From Cellulosilyticum lentocellum DSM 5427 (GTDB taxonomy: Bacteria > Bacillota > Clostridia > Lachnospirales > Cellulosilyticaceae), in NCBI RefSeq assembly GCF_000178835.2, contig NC_015275.1, positions 3,493,001 to 3,557,000 of the forward strand: a stretch of 64,000 nt of DNA, in the 5' to 3' direction. Below the pieces are notes generated by a model. The model did no database searches. It had not been told where the DNA came from and saw nothing but the letters and a program-made list of their open reading frames with translations. The position numbers were made by a program, and so were the translations under genes. Positions 1 to 8,457 of this stretch are shown here, piece after piece (the first letter of the stretch is position 1; each line of letters starts with the position of its first letter).

Positions 1-873
1 CATCCATCTTGGTGTTACAATAGCTAAACCTATGCCATGTGTAATATCATAGAAAGCACTTAATTCATGTTCGATAGGATGACAAGTCCAACTTCCTGGT
101 TTGCCTGCGCCTACTAATCCATTAAGCGCTAAGGTACTTGCCCACATTAAGTTAGCTCTTGCTTCGTAATTTTCTGGTTCTTTTAAAGCAATAGGACAAT
201 ATTTGATACAAGTTTCAAGTAAGCCCTCTGCTAATTTATTTTGAATAAAAGTATCTTCTTCTTTCTTAAAATAGTTCTCAAAAATATGAGACATAATATC
301 GGCTGTCCCTGCTGCTGTTTGAATAGCAGGTAATGTATACAGATACTCTGGATCTAATATAGAAGCCTGTGGAATCATATTCATTGAACCAGTTCCTAGC
401 TTTTCATTAATAGCCATATTAGAGATAACTGCATTCTTGTTCATTTCTGAGCCTGTGGCTGCTAAGGTTAAAATGGTTACGATAGGAAGAACCTTTGTAA
501 TCTTGTTTGGTTCTACCACTAAATCCCAAGCATCGCCATCATAATAGTAACCTGCACCAATAACCTTAGCACAGTCAATAACACTACCTCCACCTGCTGC
601 TAAGATCACATCTATTTGATGCTCTTTACAAAGCCTCACGCCCTCTCTAACCGTTTCAATTCTTGGATTAGGGTCGACACCTGATAACTCTATTATCTTG
701 CATTCTGAAAGAAGTGTTTTCACTTCATCATAAATCCCATTTCTTTTAATACTTCCACCGCCATATACCAATAGTACATTTTTCCCATGTACTTCTATTG
801 CCTCTGGTAAATTTTTAATCATACCTTTACCAAAGTAAATCTTTGTATACGCATTAAAAATAAAATTATCCAT
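1..873 (-). CDS. Iron-containing alcohol dehydrogenase (BdhA/YugJ-like), 3' end outside window
   Basis: NAD(P)H-dependent reduction of an aldehyde such as butyraldehyde or acetaldehyde is the expected activity of this cytoplasmic family. The translation begins MDNFIFNAYTKIYFGKG and shows the nucleotide-binding GGGSVID motif near residue 95-100. It also has the iron-site segments GTADIMSHIFE and HPIEHELSAFYDITHG, which supply the Asp/His ligands. A GGAGG sits 8 bases before the ATG at 873. The gene runs off the left edge, so roughly the last quarter of the protein is missing. Overall it looks like the butanol dehydrogenase branch; the exact substrate cannot be told from sequence. Confidence 0.92.
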   Translation of the reverse strand, partial: MDNFIFNAYTKIYFGKGMIKNLPEAIEVHGKNVLLVYGGGSIKRNGIYDEVKTLLSECKIIELSGVDPNPRIETVREGVRLCKEHQIDVILAAGGGSVIDCAKVIGAGYYYDGDAWDLVVEPNKITKVLPIVTILTLAATGSEMNKNAVISNMAINEKLGTGSMNMIPQASILDPEYLYTLPAIQTAAGTADIMSHIFENYFKKEEDTFIQNKLAEGLLETCIKYCPIALKEPENYEARANLMWASTLALNGLVGAGKPGSWTCHPIEHELSAFYDITHGIGLAIVTPRWM

Positions 874-1029
874 ATGCTACCTCCTAGTTCTTTCATTTTG
901 TTATGTAGCTTATACTACTCTATCATTTTAGCATCTATTCATTTGCTTTCAAAGTACATTCTCCTTATTCTTACCTCTATGTGCCTTATCTAGCCTCAAC
1001 TCAATCCATATTACATGTAACTATGCTTT

Positions 1030-2145
1030 TTATGAATTATAATCCAATCCCCCTATACACTTTAAGTTCTCAGTATGACTTAACAAATCACCAGGTGCAA
1101 TAAAATATTCTCCCATTTCTATAATCTTGTTTATAGTACGAAGCACTTTGACTTTGTCAGTAGCAATTTCCACTTCATTCTCTAGTGCTTCCTCACTGTT
1201 TTCTCCTACTATTATCCCTTCTTGAATAGCGCCAATTCTCTCCCCATATACTTCATTTAACAAGTGGCAAAACTGATAAATCGTAATGACTAGGTCTTCT
1301 GTTAATTCAACGTTCTGATTGCTGCTACAACTTACTGCTTTAACCTCTTTTATTTCATGATAAAGCATTTCATACAGTACTTCTTTTTCTTCTATCCGTT
1401 CTTGTTCCACCTGTAAAGTGTGATTTACACCAGCTACTAATTGCTTTTCTAACTGATCATAATGATTATCTATATAAGTTGCTACTGCTTTTAAAAGATT
1501 TTCTTTTCCTTCATCTTTTAATACAATCTTAAATTCTTTAGCTGCTTCTTTCCCAGCTTCTATTATTTCTTCTTTTGACTTTCCTGCTGCTTCGGCTGCA
1601 ATAGTTGCTTCTAGTGCTGCTTCTTTACTAGCTTGCAAATAGCAATGATAAGCAAATTGTGAGCAGTGCATAGGAAAATTTGCCTTGCCACTTTTTTGAT
1701 TTAAAAAGGCAATCAAAGCGCCCATGGCTAACTTAACAATTTTTGTAATAATGCCTTTTGCTTTTAAAGAATAGGTTAAGTCTTTAATCACTAAATAGAT
1801 AGCTACACAAGGTAGTGCACTCATAGGATAAGCTAATTCTACCTGTGCATAACGATCTGCTATATCTACAACTTTAACTAGACTTTTTGCTGTAGTATCC
1901 ATGCGCATAATATAAGTGGTTCTAACTTTCCTGCTTTCCGAGTTCCTGATGTCCACTACTTGCGTATGAGGCATATTTTCTTCTACTATATATCCGTTAG
2001 TATAATAACTAATAGAAGTATGACTCACTGGTGAGTTAGTAATCAGCGCTATTAACGAAGACTCCCAATCTGTTTCAATGGCTGAAAATAATAAAATATC
2101 ACCTGGTCTTAATTGCTCCATTTTTACACTTTGTTCTACCTGCAT
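1030..2145 (-). CDS. YiiX/YaeF-like permuted NlpC/P60 (papain-fold) protein with helical insert
   Basis: A 371-residue protein that opens with LRPGDILLF, followed by SHTSISYY (His42) and IVEEN (Glu55). It later has MHCSQFAYHCY (Cys161). His before Cys is the order in circularly permuted papain-fold hydrolases of the YiiX/YaeF type. Members act on peptide or lipid amide bonds, but the substrate here is unknown. After the Cys comes a Lys/Glu/Ala-rich helical stretch (about residues 172-270) that looks coiled and is longer than usual for the family. No signal peptide is visible. GGAGGAG precedes the start by 7 bases. It lies 36 bases past the stop of the LytTR regulator and could be cotranscribed with it. 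Confidence 0.7.
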   Translation of the reverse strand: MQVEQSVKMEQLRPGDILLFSAIETDWESSLIALITNSPVSHTSISYYTNGYIVEENMPHTQVVDIRNSESRKVRTTYIMRMDTTAKSLVKVVDIADRYAQVELAYPMSALPCVAIYLVIKDLTYSLKAKGIITKIVKLAMGALIAFLNQKSGKANFPMHCSQFAYHCYLQASKEAALEATIAAEAAGKSKEEIIEAGKEAAKEFKIVLKDEGKENLLKAVATYIDNHYDQLEKQLVAGVNHTLQVEQERIEEKEVLYEMLYHEIKEVKAVSCSSNQNVELTEDLVITIYQFCHLLNEVYGERIGAIQEGIIVGENSEEALENEVEIATDKVKVLRTINKIIEMGEYFIAPGDLLSHTENLKCIGGLDYNS

Positions 2146-2181
2146 TTCTTTCTCCTCCTTTTTCTTTAAAACCCCTTATTC

Positions 2182-2919
2182 TTACTGATTAAAGAAAAGC
2201 TTCATTTCCTTTACCTTATTACGGCTTATAGGAATAACGTCCTTGATTTCTTTAAAGTACATGTCATAGGTATAATTAATACGCGGCTTAAAACGGTCAA
2301 CCTTGGATAAATTAGCTAGATAACATTTATGTGTTCTAAAGAAAGCTCGTTTATTCAGCTTTTCTTCATAAAAATTCAAAGTCTTATTACCCTTATAAAT
2401 TTTATCTTTTGTATGAATAAACAAACTACCTTGTAAGGTCTCTATGTAGAAAATCTCTTGATAATTAATAAGAATAATATTTTCCTCATCATATCCACAA
2501 ATCATTTCTAAGTCATAATGGTATTCATCACTTAACTGATTAAGGGACTGATTTACCTCTCCCGTATACTTTTTAAGCCTATCTAGTGATAATTCTAGTC
2601 TTTCTTTAGTATATGGCTTTAAAATGTAATCTATGGCACTTAGTTCAAAAGCTTTTACAGCAAATTCATTATACGCTGTTACAAAACAAACCTTAATATC
2701 TGAATAAAGTCCTGTTATTTGTTCAGCAATATAGATGCCACTTATATTAGGCATATCAATATCTAAAAAAAGTACATCACAAGGATTTTTTAATAAATAG
2801 GCTAAAGCCTTACAAGCATCGTTAAATACAGCCTCGATTTCTATCTCTTGATATACTTGTAACTGATATACTAAATAGTCTGTTGCATTGATCTCATCAT
2901 CTACAATAACCACTTTCAT
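2182..2919 (-). CDS. LytTR-family response regulator
   Basis: 245 residues: an N-terminal receiver (MKVVIVDDE start, phospho-acceptor Asp in LFLDIDMPNISG near residue 54, Lys in YILKPYTKERLE), then a C-terminal LytTR DNA-binding domain with the typical FFRTHKCYLANLSKVDRF stretch near residues 190-210. Such regulators bind direct repeats upstream of targets and often control surface, competence or virulence-type functions. The start overlaps the end of the upstream kinase gene by 23 bp and has a good GGAGGTG site inside that gene, so the two are translationally coupled. It is the cognate partner of the 2897-4789 kinase. Confidence 0.93.
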   Translation of the reverse strand: MKVVIVDDEINATDYLVYQLQVYQEIEIEAVFNDACKALAYLLKNPCDVLFLDIDMPNISGIYIAEQITGLYSDIKVCFVTAYNEFAVKAFELSAIDYILKPYTKERLELSLDRLKKYTGEVNQSLNQLSDEYHYDLEMICGYDEENIILINYQEIFYIETLQGSLFIHTKDKIYKGNKTLNFYEEKLNKRAFFRTHKCYLANLSKVDRFKPRINYTYDMYFKEIKDVIPISRNKVKEMKLFFNQ

Positions 2920-4789
2920 CTTGCACCTCCAATGGTAGATTAAATGCTACCTCTGTTCCTTCTTCTAATCTACTATTTATAATTAACTGTGTATGATAGC
3001 ACTTAGATAGTCGATAATTTACATTTTTGAGTCCAATACCCGCATCTAGCTCTTCTCCTCGTATCACTTGTATCATACGGTCTTGACTCATCCCCTTCCC
3101 ATTATCTTTGATTTTAAAATGAATTTCTTTATCTTTTTTTTCTATTGTAATGTGAATATGCATTAATGTAGATTTAAAACCATGCTTAATAGCATTTTCT
3201 ACTAATGGCTGTATAATCAAGGGTAAAACAGATGTTTGTAGTAACATCTCATCTACTTCTATGGTCAATTCTAATAAACCATTTAATCTATTTTTTTCTA
3301 GATTCACATAGGCTTCCACTAGTTCTAACTCTTCTTTCAAGGAATAAAAAACGGCTTTTCTATAATCAAATTTGTACTTTACTCTTAAAAATTGACAAAA
3401 ACTATACAATAATTTTTTTGCTTGTTCAGCATTAATATGTATTAAGTAATAGACGTTGTTTAATATATTAAAAAAGAAATGTGGTGAAATTTGTGCCTGT
3501 AAAAAAGCAATCTCCATATCTTTTGCATGCTTAGACTGAACAAATGCTTCATCAACTGTACTAGCTAATACATAAGATTGACAGATTAAAAAAATAAGCA
3601 CTCCTAATATATAGAAATTATTATTAAAGATGGGCTCTTTAAAATAAAACTGACTATTTAAAATCTCAATGATACATCCTAAGTACATCATACAAGAACC
3701 TATTAGTAGTGTATAAGCGTACTTTCTTTTGACTATAATAGCTTTTATAATTAAGATTAAGTAACATATAAAATTAATCAGCAAGACTGACATATATACA
3801 GGTCTACTATATACAACGGTTAAATTAGAGGTTATTAGGATAAGCCCTACATAAATGAGATTTATAGCTCTTATGATTCTATAAAATTGTTTGTGGTATA
3901 GGTTCGGATACATATTCCAGATAAATTGCTGCATCGCTATAACTTGTACCATATAAGCTAAATATTCTATCTTTATTGCCATACCTAATGGTAGCTTTGG
4001 AAATATGTAAAATAGGATTCCTCCATCAATAATGGTACCTAATAACATAGATGCCATACAAAACATACCTAAATAGGTGTAATTATATCGGTTATGCATT
4101 GACTGATTTAATAAAGTTAGATAAAACCCTATACCAATAAACATTCCTATGAAGAGAGCACTTTTAATCACATTTAACGTTTCATAATCATATAAAGTAC
4201 TTTGTGTGGATAGCAAAATACTCCTCATCATCCCACCATTAGTACAGTGATAGTTAGAAACCTGAATAATCAACTCGACTTCTTTTCCTTCACTAAAAAA
4301 TGGAATCAGTCTATTTTTCCAGCTTGCCCTCTCTTCTTCTTTTGAAACCCCTACCTTACCATTTTCACAAGCTTCCTCACCATTAATAAATACACGATAG
4401 GCACTAGATACAAATTGCAGTTTTAAACAATACTGATCTTGCTTAGGTAGTTTCAACTTTAATCTATAGGTTAGAAACGTCTGTTTTTTAATGGTTTCAT
4501 TTTTTATTTCTGTTTTTCCCCAACTACCAGGAACTTGTATATAATCATCAGCTCTAAAATCCTCATTCTTTAATAGGTCAGGATAAATCTCCCATTCTCC
4601 ATCTAGCTTCACAACCTTTTCTGAAAAATTCTCATACACTAAATCCATATACCCCCTAGTAGCTTCTCTTTTCTCAACAGTTATCCCAGTATAAGATAAA
4701 CAAATTATCATTACTGTTAATAGTGTTATAATGACTAACAAGAAAAATAACTTACTACTATTTCTATGTTTTTCAGAAAATCTTTTCAT
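2897..4789 (-). CDS. LytS/YesM-type sensor histidine kinase with extracellular jelly-roll and 7TM sensor
   Basis: 630 residues. A signal anchor (about 14-33) is followed by an extracellular beta-rich domain resembling the 7TMR-DISM/GH2 sugar-binding fold (DGEWEIYPDLL, VPGSWG, YRVFINGEEA). Then come about seven hydrophobic segments (roughly 210-405) and a cytoplasmic His_kinase domain with the H-box QAQISPHFFFNILNN (phospho-His near residue 435). A GHKL ATPase follows (VENAIKHG, DNGKGM, GIGLKNV). The 7TMR-DISM arrangement is known to sense extracellular carbohydrate-like ligands; the ligand here is unknown. Only a weak ribosome site (AGTAGG) precedes the start. It pairs with the overlapping LytTR regulator. 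Confidence 0.9.
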   Translation of the reverse strand: MKRFSEKHRNSSKLFFLLVIITLLTVMIICLSYTGITVEKREATRGYMDLVYENFSEKVVKLDGEWEIYPDLLKNEDFRADDYIQVPGSWGKTEIKNETIKKQTFLTYRLKLKLPKQDQYCLKLQFVSSAYRVFINGEEACENGKVGVSKEEERASWKNRLIPFFSEGKEVELIIQVSNYHCTNGGMMRSILLSTQSTLYDYETLNVIKSALFIGMFIGIGFYLTLLNQSMHNRYNYTYLGMFCMASMLLGTIIDGGILFYIFPKLPLGMAIKIEYLAYMVQVIAMQQFIWNMYPNLYHKQFYRIIRAINLIYVGLILITSNLTVVYSRPVYMSVLLINFICYLILIIKAIIVKRKYAYTLLIGSCMMYLGCIIEILNSQFYFKEPIFNNNFYILGVLIFLICQSYVLASTVDEAFVQSKHAKDMEIAFLQAQISPHFFFNILNNVYYLIHINAEQAKKLLYSFCQFLRVKYKFDYRKAVFYSLKEELELVEAYVNLEKNRLNGLLELTIEVDEMLLQTSVLPLIIQPLVENAIKHGFKSTLMHIHITIEKKDKEIHFKIKDNGKGMSQDRMIQVIRGEELDAGIGLKNVNYRLSKCYHTQLIINSRLEEGTEVAFNLPLEVQDESGYCR

Positions 4790-5015
4790 TAGTTAATAAA
4801 GCCTACTTTCCATTTTTTAAATAGTATATATTAAAACAAATGATTTTTTTGTCGAAAATAGTCTTCTCATCCTTACCTGTCATTAATTTTCACCACTCAT
4901 GTCAATAATTCTTTCCTACAGCCCCTATTTTTTCTCCTTAAGGAAAATCCACCTATTATCTTCCTTTTTCTATTATGCTAACTATATCAAATCAATCTTA
5001 AAGGAGTTGAAAATA

Positions 5016-5360
5016 ATGAATCAAACAGAACAACAAAATTTACAAACTGTAGGGCTTCTAATGAATAATCAAAAAGGTGCGACTATCATTGTTAGAAACA
5101 CTGGGGGTTATGTTGCTAAATTTACTGTAAGCTACAAGCTTAATGGTCAAGAAATCTCGACTACTACAGATGGTTTTACAGCTGGTGTTAATAAGCATAT
5201 TGATGTCCCCGTAGGTGCAACTGATATTCATCTTGTTGTATTAGAAGCTTGGTTTATTGCTTCTTGGTCTACTATCTTCTCACAAACCTTTGCCGAACCC
5301 GTTGATAAAAAATATGTTGTTAGTGGTACCACTTTAAACCCTTCTTGGCACGAAGAATAA
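5016..5360 (+). CDS. Small stand-alone protein resembling cholesterol-dependent cytolysin domain 4
   Basis: 114 residues from the ATG preceded by AAAGGAG (8-base gap); the longer in-frame reading from 4899 has no ribosome site. NTGGYVAKFTVSY (28-40), LEAWFIASW (76-84) and SGTTLNP (103-109) align by eye with the SGAYVA-F, undecapeptide and GTTLYP segments of the C-terminal membrane-binding domain of thiol-activated cytolysins. The Thr-Leu cholesterol-recognition pair of the family is kept, but the ECTGLAWEWWR undecapeptide, with its Cys, is not. No signal peptide and no pore-forming domains 1-3 are present. Function unknown; a membrane- or ligand-binding beta-sandwich is inferred. It is a lone plus-strand gene closed by its own terminator. 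Confidence 0.7.
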   Translation: MNQTEQQNLQTVGLLMNNQKGATIIVRNTGGYVAKFTVSYKLNGQEISTTTDGFTAGVNKHIDVPVGATDIHLVVLEAWFIASWSTIFSQTFAEPVDKKYVVSGTTLNPSWHEE

Positions 5361-5409
5361 TTCATATGTGTTTAATCAAGTGAAATAAGTTACTTATATT
5401 TATAACTTC

Positions 5410-5456
5410 AAAAAGCCAATCTATAAAAGTCTTACGTCTTTTTAGATTGGCTTTTT
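5410..5456 (+). terminator. Rho-independent terminator of the cytolysin-domain-like gene
   Basis: Thirteen-base perfect arms (AAAAAGCCAATCT / AGATTGGCTTTTT) flank a 21-base loop. The second arm ends in a T run on the plus strand and the first begins with an A run, so it can also serve the convergent LysR gene. Confidence 0.85.
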
Positions 5457-5565
5457 GAACTTCCTTTTCTATTTTCTTTTAATATTTCTTTGACGAGTAC
5501 ATAAATATAATATCCTGCTTTATTTCAGCTATACCTATATCGATTTACGAAATAAATATCTCTTT

Positions 5566-6456
5566 CTATTTTATAGGAAGTTGTAAACCTTCTATAAAAG
5601 TCATTGCTACCGAAGATATCGGTACACTTTTCAGATAGCAAGCGCCTATATACCTAGATGGAATTTCCTCTTGTAATTTTAAATGATATAATTCTTTCTT
5701 CTCTAGGTATTCTTCTGAAAACTCCTTAATCACGCATGAAATGCCTAATTCAATCTTGGCGAATTCTAGAAGTAAATCGTGAGCACCTAATTCAATATCC
5801 GGTCGCATTTTTACGCCTTTCTTAAGCATAAACTGCTCTACATATCTTCTAGAAACAGAATTCTGATCTAATACAATGAGTGGCAAGTCACTTAATTCTT
5901 CAAAGCTAAGTGGCACTTTAGAACGCTGCTTATAGCTCTTACCACCCACAAAAATATCATGTACTTCCATGCAATTTCTCACTTCAATCTGGCTATCGTC
6001 AATAGGCAAGTTACATATGGCTAGGTCAATGGTTCCTGCCTTGATTTTATTACATAGCTTGGTTGTTGTACGATTAATGATTTTAAGTTTTATAGAAGGA
6101 TATTTCTTATGAAAACTTTCTAAATAAGGTAAAAGATAATATCTAGATATGGTATCTCCTACGCCAATCTGCAATTCACCAGTTAAAAGATTTTGAGTTT
6201 CTAATAGCTTCTTCTCCCCTGCCTCTATTAACTTAATGGCCGAACTGGCATATTCATAAAGCAACTCTCCCTCTCTGGTTAATATTACCCCCTTAGCCGT
6301 TCTAGTAAAAACTCTAGCCTTTAGCTGCTCCTCTAATTGCATAATAGCTTGACTTACTGCTGGTTGCGTAATATACAAATTCTTGGAGGCCTTAGAGAAA
6401 CTTTGACACTTAGCTACTTCTATAAATATCTTATATAAACCTAATGGTACTGACAT
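5566..6456 (-). CDS. LysR-family transcriptional regulator
   Basis: 296 residues with an N-terminal winged helix (FSKASKNLYITQPAVSQAIMQLEEQL, about 20-45) and a C-terminal periplasmic-binding-like effector domain (GELQIGVGDTISRYYLLPYL onward). I start it at the second Met, which has AAGGAG 8-9 bases upstream; an upstream ATG nine codons earlier has none. It is divergent from the CofE-like gene at 6572 across about 115 bp, the classic LysR target arrangement, so control of that gene is inferred. The effector is unknown. Confidence 0.92.
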   Translation of the reverse strand: MSVPLGLYKIFIEVAKCQSFSKASKNLYITQPAVSQAIMQLEEQLKARVFTRTAKGVILTREGELLYEYASSAIKLIEAGEKKLLETQNLLTGELQIGVGDTISRYYLLPYLESFHKKYPSIKLKIINRTTTKLCNKIKAGTIDLAICNLPIDDSQIEVRNCMEVHDIFVGGKSYKQRSKVPLSFEELSDLPLIVLDQNSVSRRYVEQFMLKKGVKMRPDIELGAHDLLLEFAKIELGISCVIKEFSEEYLEKKELYHLKLQEEIPSRYIGACYLKSVPISSVAMTFIEGLQLPIK

Positions 6457-6494
6457 ATAACTTCTCCTTATATCTTTTATCATTACTATTTATT

Positions 6495-6523
6495 TTACTT
6501 ATATCATGGTTATGGTGTATAGT
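6495..6523 (+). promoter_or_regulatory. Possible promoter of the CofE-like gene
   Basis: TATAGT (-10) lies 17 bases after a poor -35 (TTACTT), in the LysR/CofE divergent interval. A weak -35 is what an activator-dependent LysR target would have. The call rests only on the hexamers. Confidence 0.35.
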
Positions 6524-6571
6524 ACAAGAGATGAGTTTTTTAAAAATACAGACTTAAGGAGAAATTTTGAA

Positions 6572-7762
6572 ATGGAAAGAATGGTAGGAACTGTTGTTAG
6601 AGGGCTTCGTGCACCCATTATTCGTGAAGGTGACAATATTGCAGACATCGTCGTAAATAGTGTGTTAGCAGCTTCTGAAGCTGAAGGTTTTAGTATTGAA
6701 GATCAAGATATCGTAACCGTTACAGAAGCAGTTGTGGCTCGTGCTCAAGGAAACTATGCTTCTGTTGATGCCATTGCAAAGGATGTTGCTAACAAATTTG
6801 GTGATCATACAATTGGGGTCATCTTCCCTATTCTTAGTCGTAATCGTTTTGCCATTTGTCTTCGTGGTATTGCAAAGGGCGCTAAAAAGGTTGTTCTTAT
6901 GCTCAGCTATCCTTCTGATGAAGTAGGCAATCACCTTGTAGACCTAGATCTTTTAGATGAAAAAGGAATCAATCCTTGGACAGATGTATTAACAGAAAAA
7001 GAATTCCGTGACTTATTTGGTTATAACAAACATACATTTACAGGTGTTGATTACATAGATTACTATAAAAGCTTAGTAGAATCTTGTGGTGCCGAATGTG
7101 AAGTTATTTTCTCTAATCAACCAAAAACCATTTTAGATTATACTAAGCATGTGCTTACCTGTGATATCCATACAAGAGTTCGTACTAAACGTATTTTAAA
7201 AGCTAATGGAGCAGAAACGATTTATGGCTTAGATGATATTCTATGTACATCTATGGACGGAAGTGGCTATAACGAAGCTTATGGTCTTCTTGGTTCTAAT
7301 AAAGCTACAGAAGAAACTGTAAAGCTTTTCCCCCGTGACTGCCAAAGTGTAGTAGACCGTATACAAACTATGCTTAAAGAAAAAACTGGTAAAATAGTAG
7401 AAGTTATGATTTATGGCGATGGGGCTTTCAAAGATCCTGTAGGTAAGATATGGGAATTAGCAGATCCAGTTGTTTCTCCTGCTTATACAAAAGGACTTGA
7501 TGGTCAGCCTAATGAAGTTAAGCTTAAATACTTAGCTGATAATGACTTCGCTAATTTAAGCGGTGATGCCCTTAAAGAAGCTATTTCTGATTATATTCGT
7601 AATAAAGAAGCTAATCTTGTAGGCAGCATGGCAGCTCAAGGTACTACTCCTAGAAGATTAACAGACCTTATCGGTTCACTTTCAGACTTAACTAGTGGAA
7701 GTGGTGATAAAGGTACTCCTATCATCTTCATTCAAGGTTACTTCGATAACTATACAAAATAA
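6572..7762 (+). CDS. Coenzyme F420:L-glutamate ligase-like (CofE family) protein
   Basis: 396 residues from the ATG that follows TAAGGAG; an in-frame ATG 22 codons earlier lacks a ribosome site. The body fits the F420-0:gamma-glutamyl ligase fold: VVRGLRAPIIREGDN near the start, DQDIVTVTEAVVARAQG, and later TSMDGSGYNEAYGLLGSN and MIYGDGAFKDP. In archaea CofE adds glutamates to F420-0 using GTP. No F420 biosynthesis gene is seen nearby, and such homologues are common in Clostridia without a proven role. A glutamyl or amino-acid ligation on another metabolite is possible. Divergent LysR regulator at 5566-6456; hairpin directly after the stop. Confidence 0.8.
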   Translation: MERMVGTVVRGLRAPIIREGDNIADIVVNSVLAASEAEGFSIEDQDIVTVTEAVVARAQGNYASVDAIAKDVANKFGDHTIGVIFPILSRNRFAICLRGIAKGAKKVVLMLSYPSDEVGNHLVDLDLLDEKGINPWTDVLTEKEFRDLFGYNKHTFTGVDYIDYYKSLVESCGAECEVIFSNQPKTILDYTKHVLTCDIHTRVRTKRILKANGAETIYGLDDILCTSMDGSGYNEAYGLLGSNKATEETVKLFPRDCQSVVDRIQTMLKEKTGKIVEVMIYGDGAFKDPVGKIWELADPVVSPAYTKGLDGQPNEVKLKYLADNDFANLSGDALKEAISDYIRNKEANLVGSMAAQGTTPRRLTDLIGSLSDLTSGSGDKGTPIIFIQGYFDNYTK

Positions 7763-7767
7763 TAAAT

Positions 7768-7804
7768 TACCCTCTAGAATGCTACCTCATTATTCTAGGG
7801 GGTA
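7768..7804 (+). terminator. Hairpin after the CofE-like gene
   Basis: Arms TACCCTCTAGAAT and ATTCTAGGGGGTA (13 bases, one G-T pair) begin 5 bases after the stop codon. The following TTATATAC is a poor U tract, so termination may be partial. Confidence 0.6.
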
Positions 7805-8040
7805 TTATATACAAAAGATATAGCCTCATTATCCATTATATTTAACTATAGCTAAATGTCCGTCTCAACATTATATAACATTCTTATCTTTATTATAGTC
7901 TTACCTAGAGTTCTTGAATAAATACATACTTTTTAGTCATCTCCATCATCTAAGAAAGGGTATTTATCAATTATACATCTAATATTTTTTAACTTATTGC
8001 ATAAACATATATTAAGCAGCTTTATAAGTACGGTGATATT

Positions 8041-8340
8041 ATGAAAATGGAAAATGTAAAAACAAGCTTTTATACCATGGACGACTGTATTCCCTGTACT
8101 CACTATATTAATTTTACTGGTAAGATACTCGTTATTAAGCCAGATTGTCTAGCTCCTGGAAGTCAACAGCCTGCTTATCAGCTTTTTAAATGTTCTTTTG
8201 AAGGTAATTATCCTTCATCCAGGAAAAATACAAGATTGATAGGCACTTATGCTATTGATCATTGTCCAGAAAATGCTCTTCATCGTAGCAATATTCTAGG
8301 CATTCTTAAGCCTGAATTGGTAGCAGAACTTGAAATATAA
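8041..8340 (+). CDS. Hypothetical small protein with Cys/His residues
   Basis: 99 residues, not recognised. It contains DDCIPCTHY near residue 15, KPDC near 38, FKCSFEGNYPSSR near 54-66 and IDHCPENALHR near 80, so five Cys and several His that could bind metal, though no standard zinc-ribbon spacing is seen. No signal peptide or membrane segment. A modest ribosome site (GGTGAT) lies 5 bases before the ATG. It stands alone between two hairpins, with about 280 non-coding AT-rich bases upstream in which I see only the preceding terminator. Real gene status is supported by the ribosome site and terminator. Confidence 0.6.
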   Translation: MKMENVKTSFYTMDDCIPCTHYINFTGKILVIKPDCLAPGSQQPAYQLFKCSFEGNYPSSRKNTRLIGTYAIDHCPENALHRSNILGILKPELVAELEI

Positions 8341-8347
8341 AGCATCT

Positions 8348-8391
8348 AAATAAGTCGGAGAACTATCTATTACTAGTTATCCGACTTATTT
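8348..8391. terminator. Bidirectional terminator between convergent genes
   Basis: Twelve-base perfect arms AAATAAGTCGGA / TCCGACTTATTT with a 20-base loop, followed by ATTTTTAAT on the plus strand. Placed between the stops of 8340(+) and 8458(-). Confidence 0.8.
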
Positions 8392-8457
8392 ATTTTTAAT
8401 TCTACTAAAGTATCTATAAGTCTAATCTTATCAAACACTTTCTACCTACTATCATTA

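Noticed and set aside
4899-5015. Longer reading frame upstream of the cytolysin-domain-like gene, giving a hydrophobic start.
   Set aside because: No ribosome binding site at the upstream ATG, while the ATG at 5016 has AAAGGAG. The apparent hydrophobic segment is translated promoter DNA.
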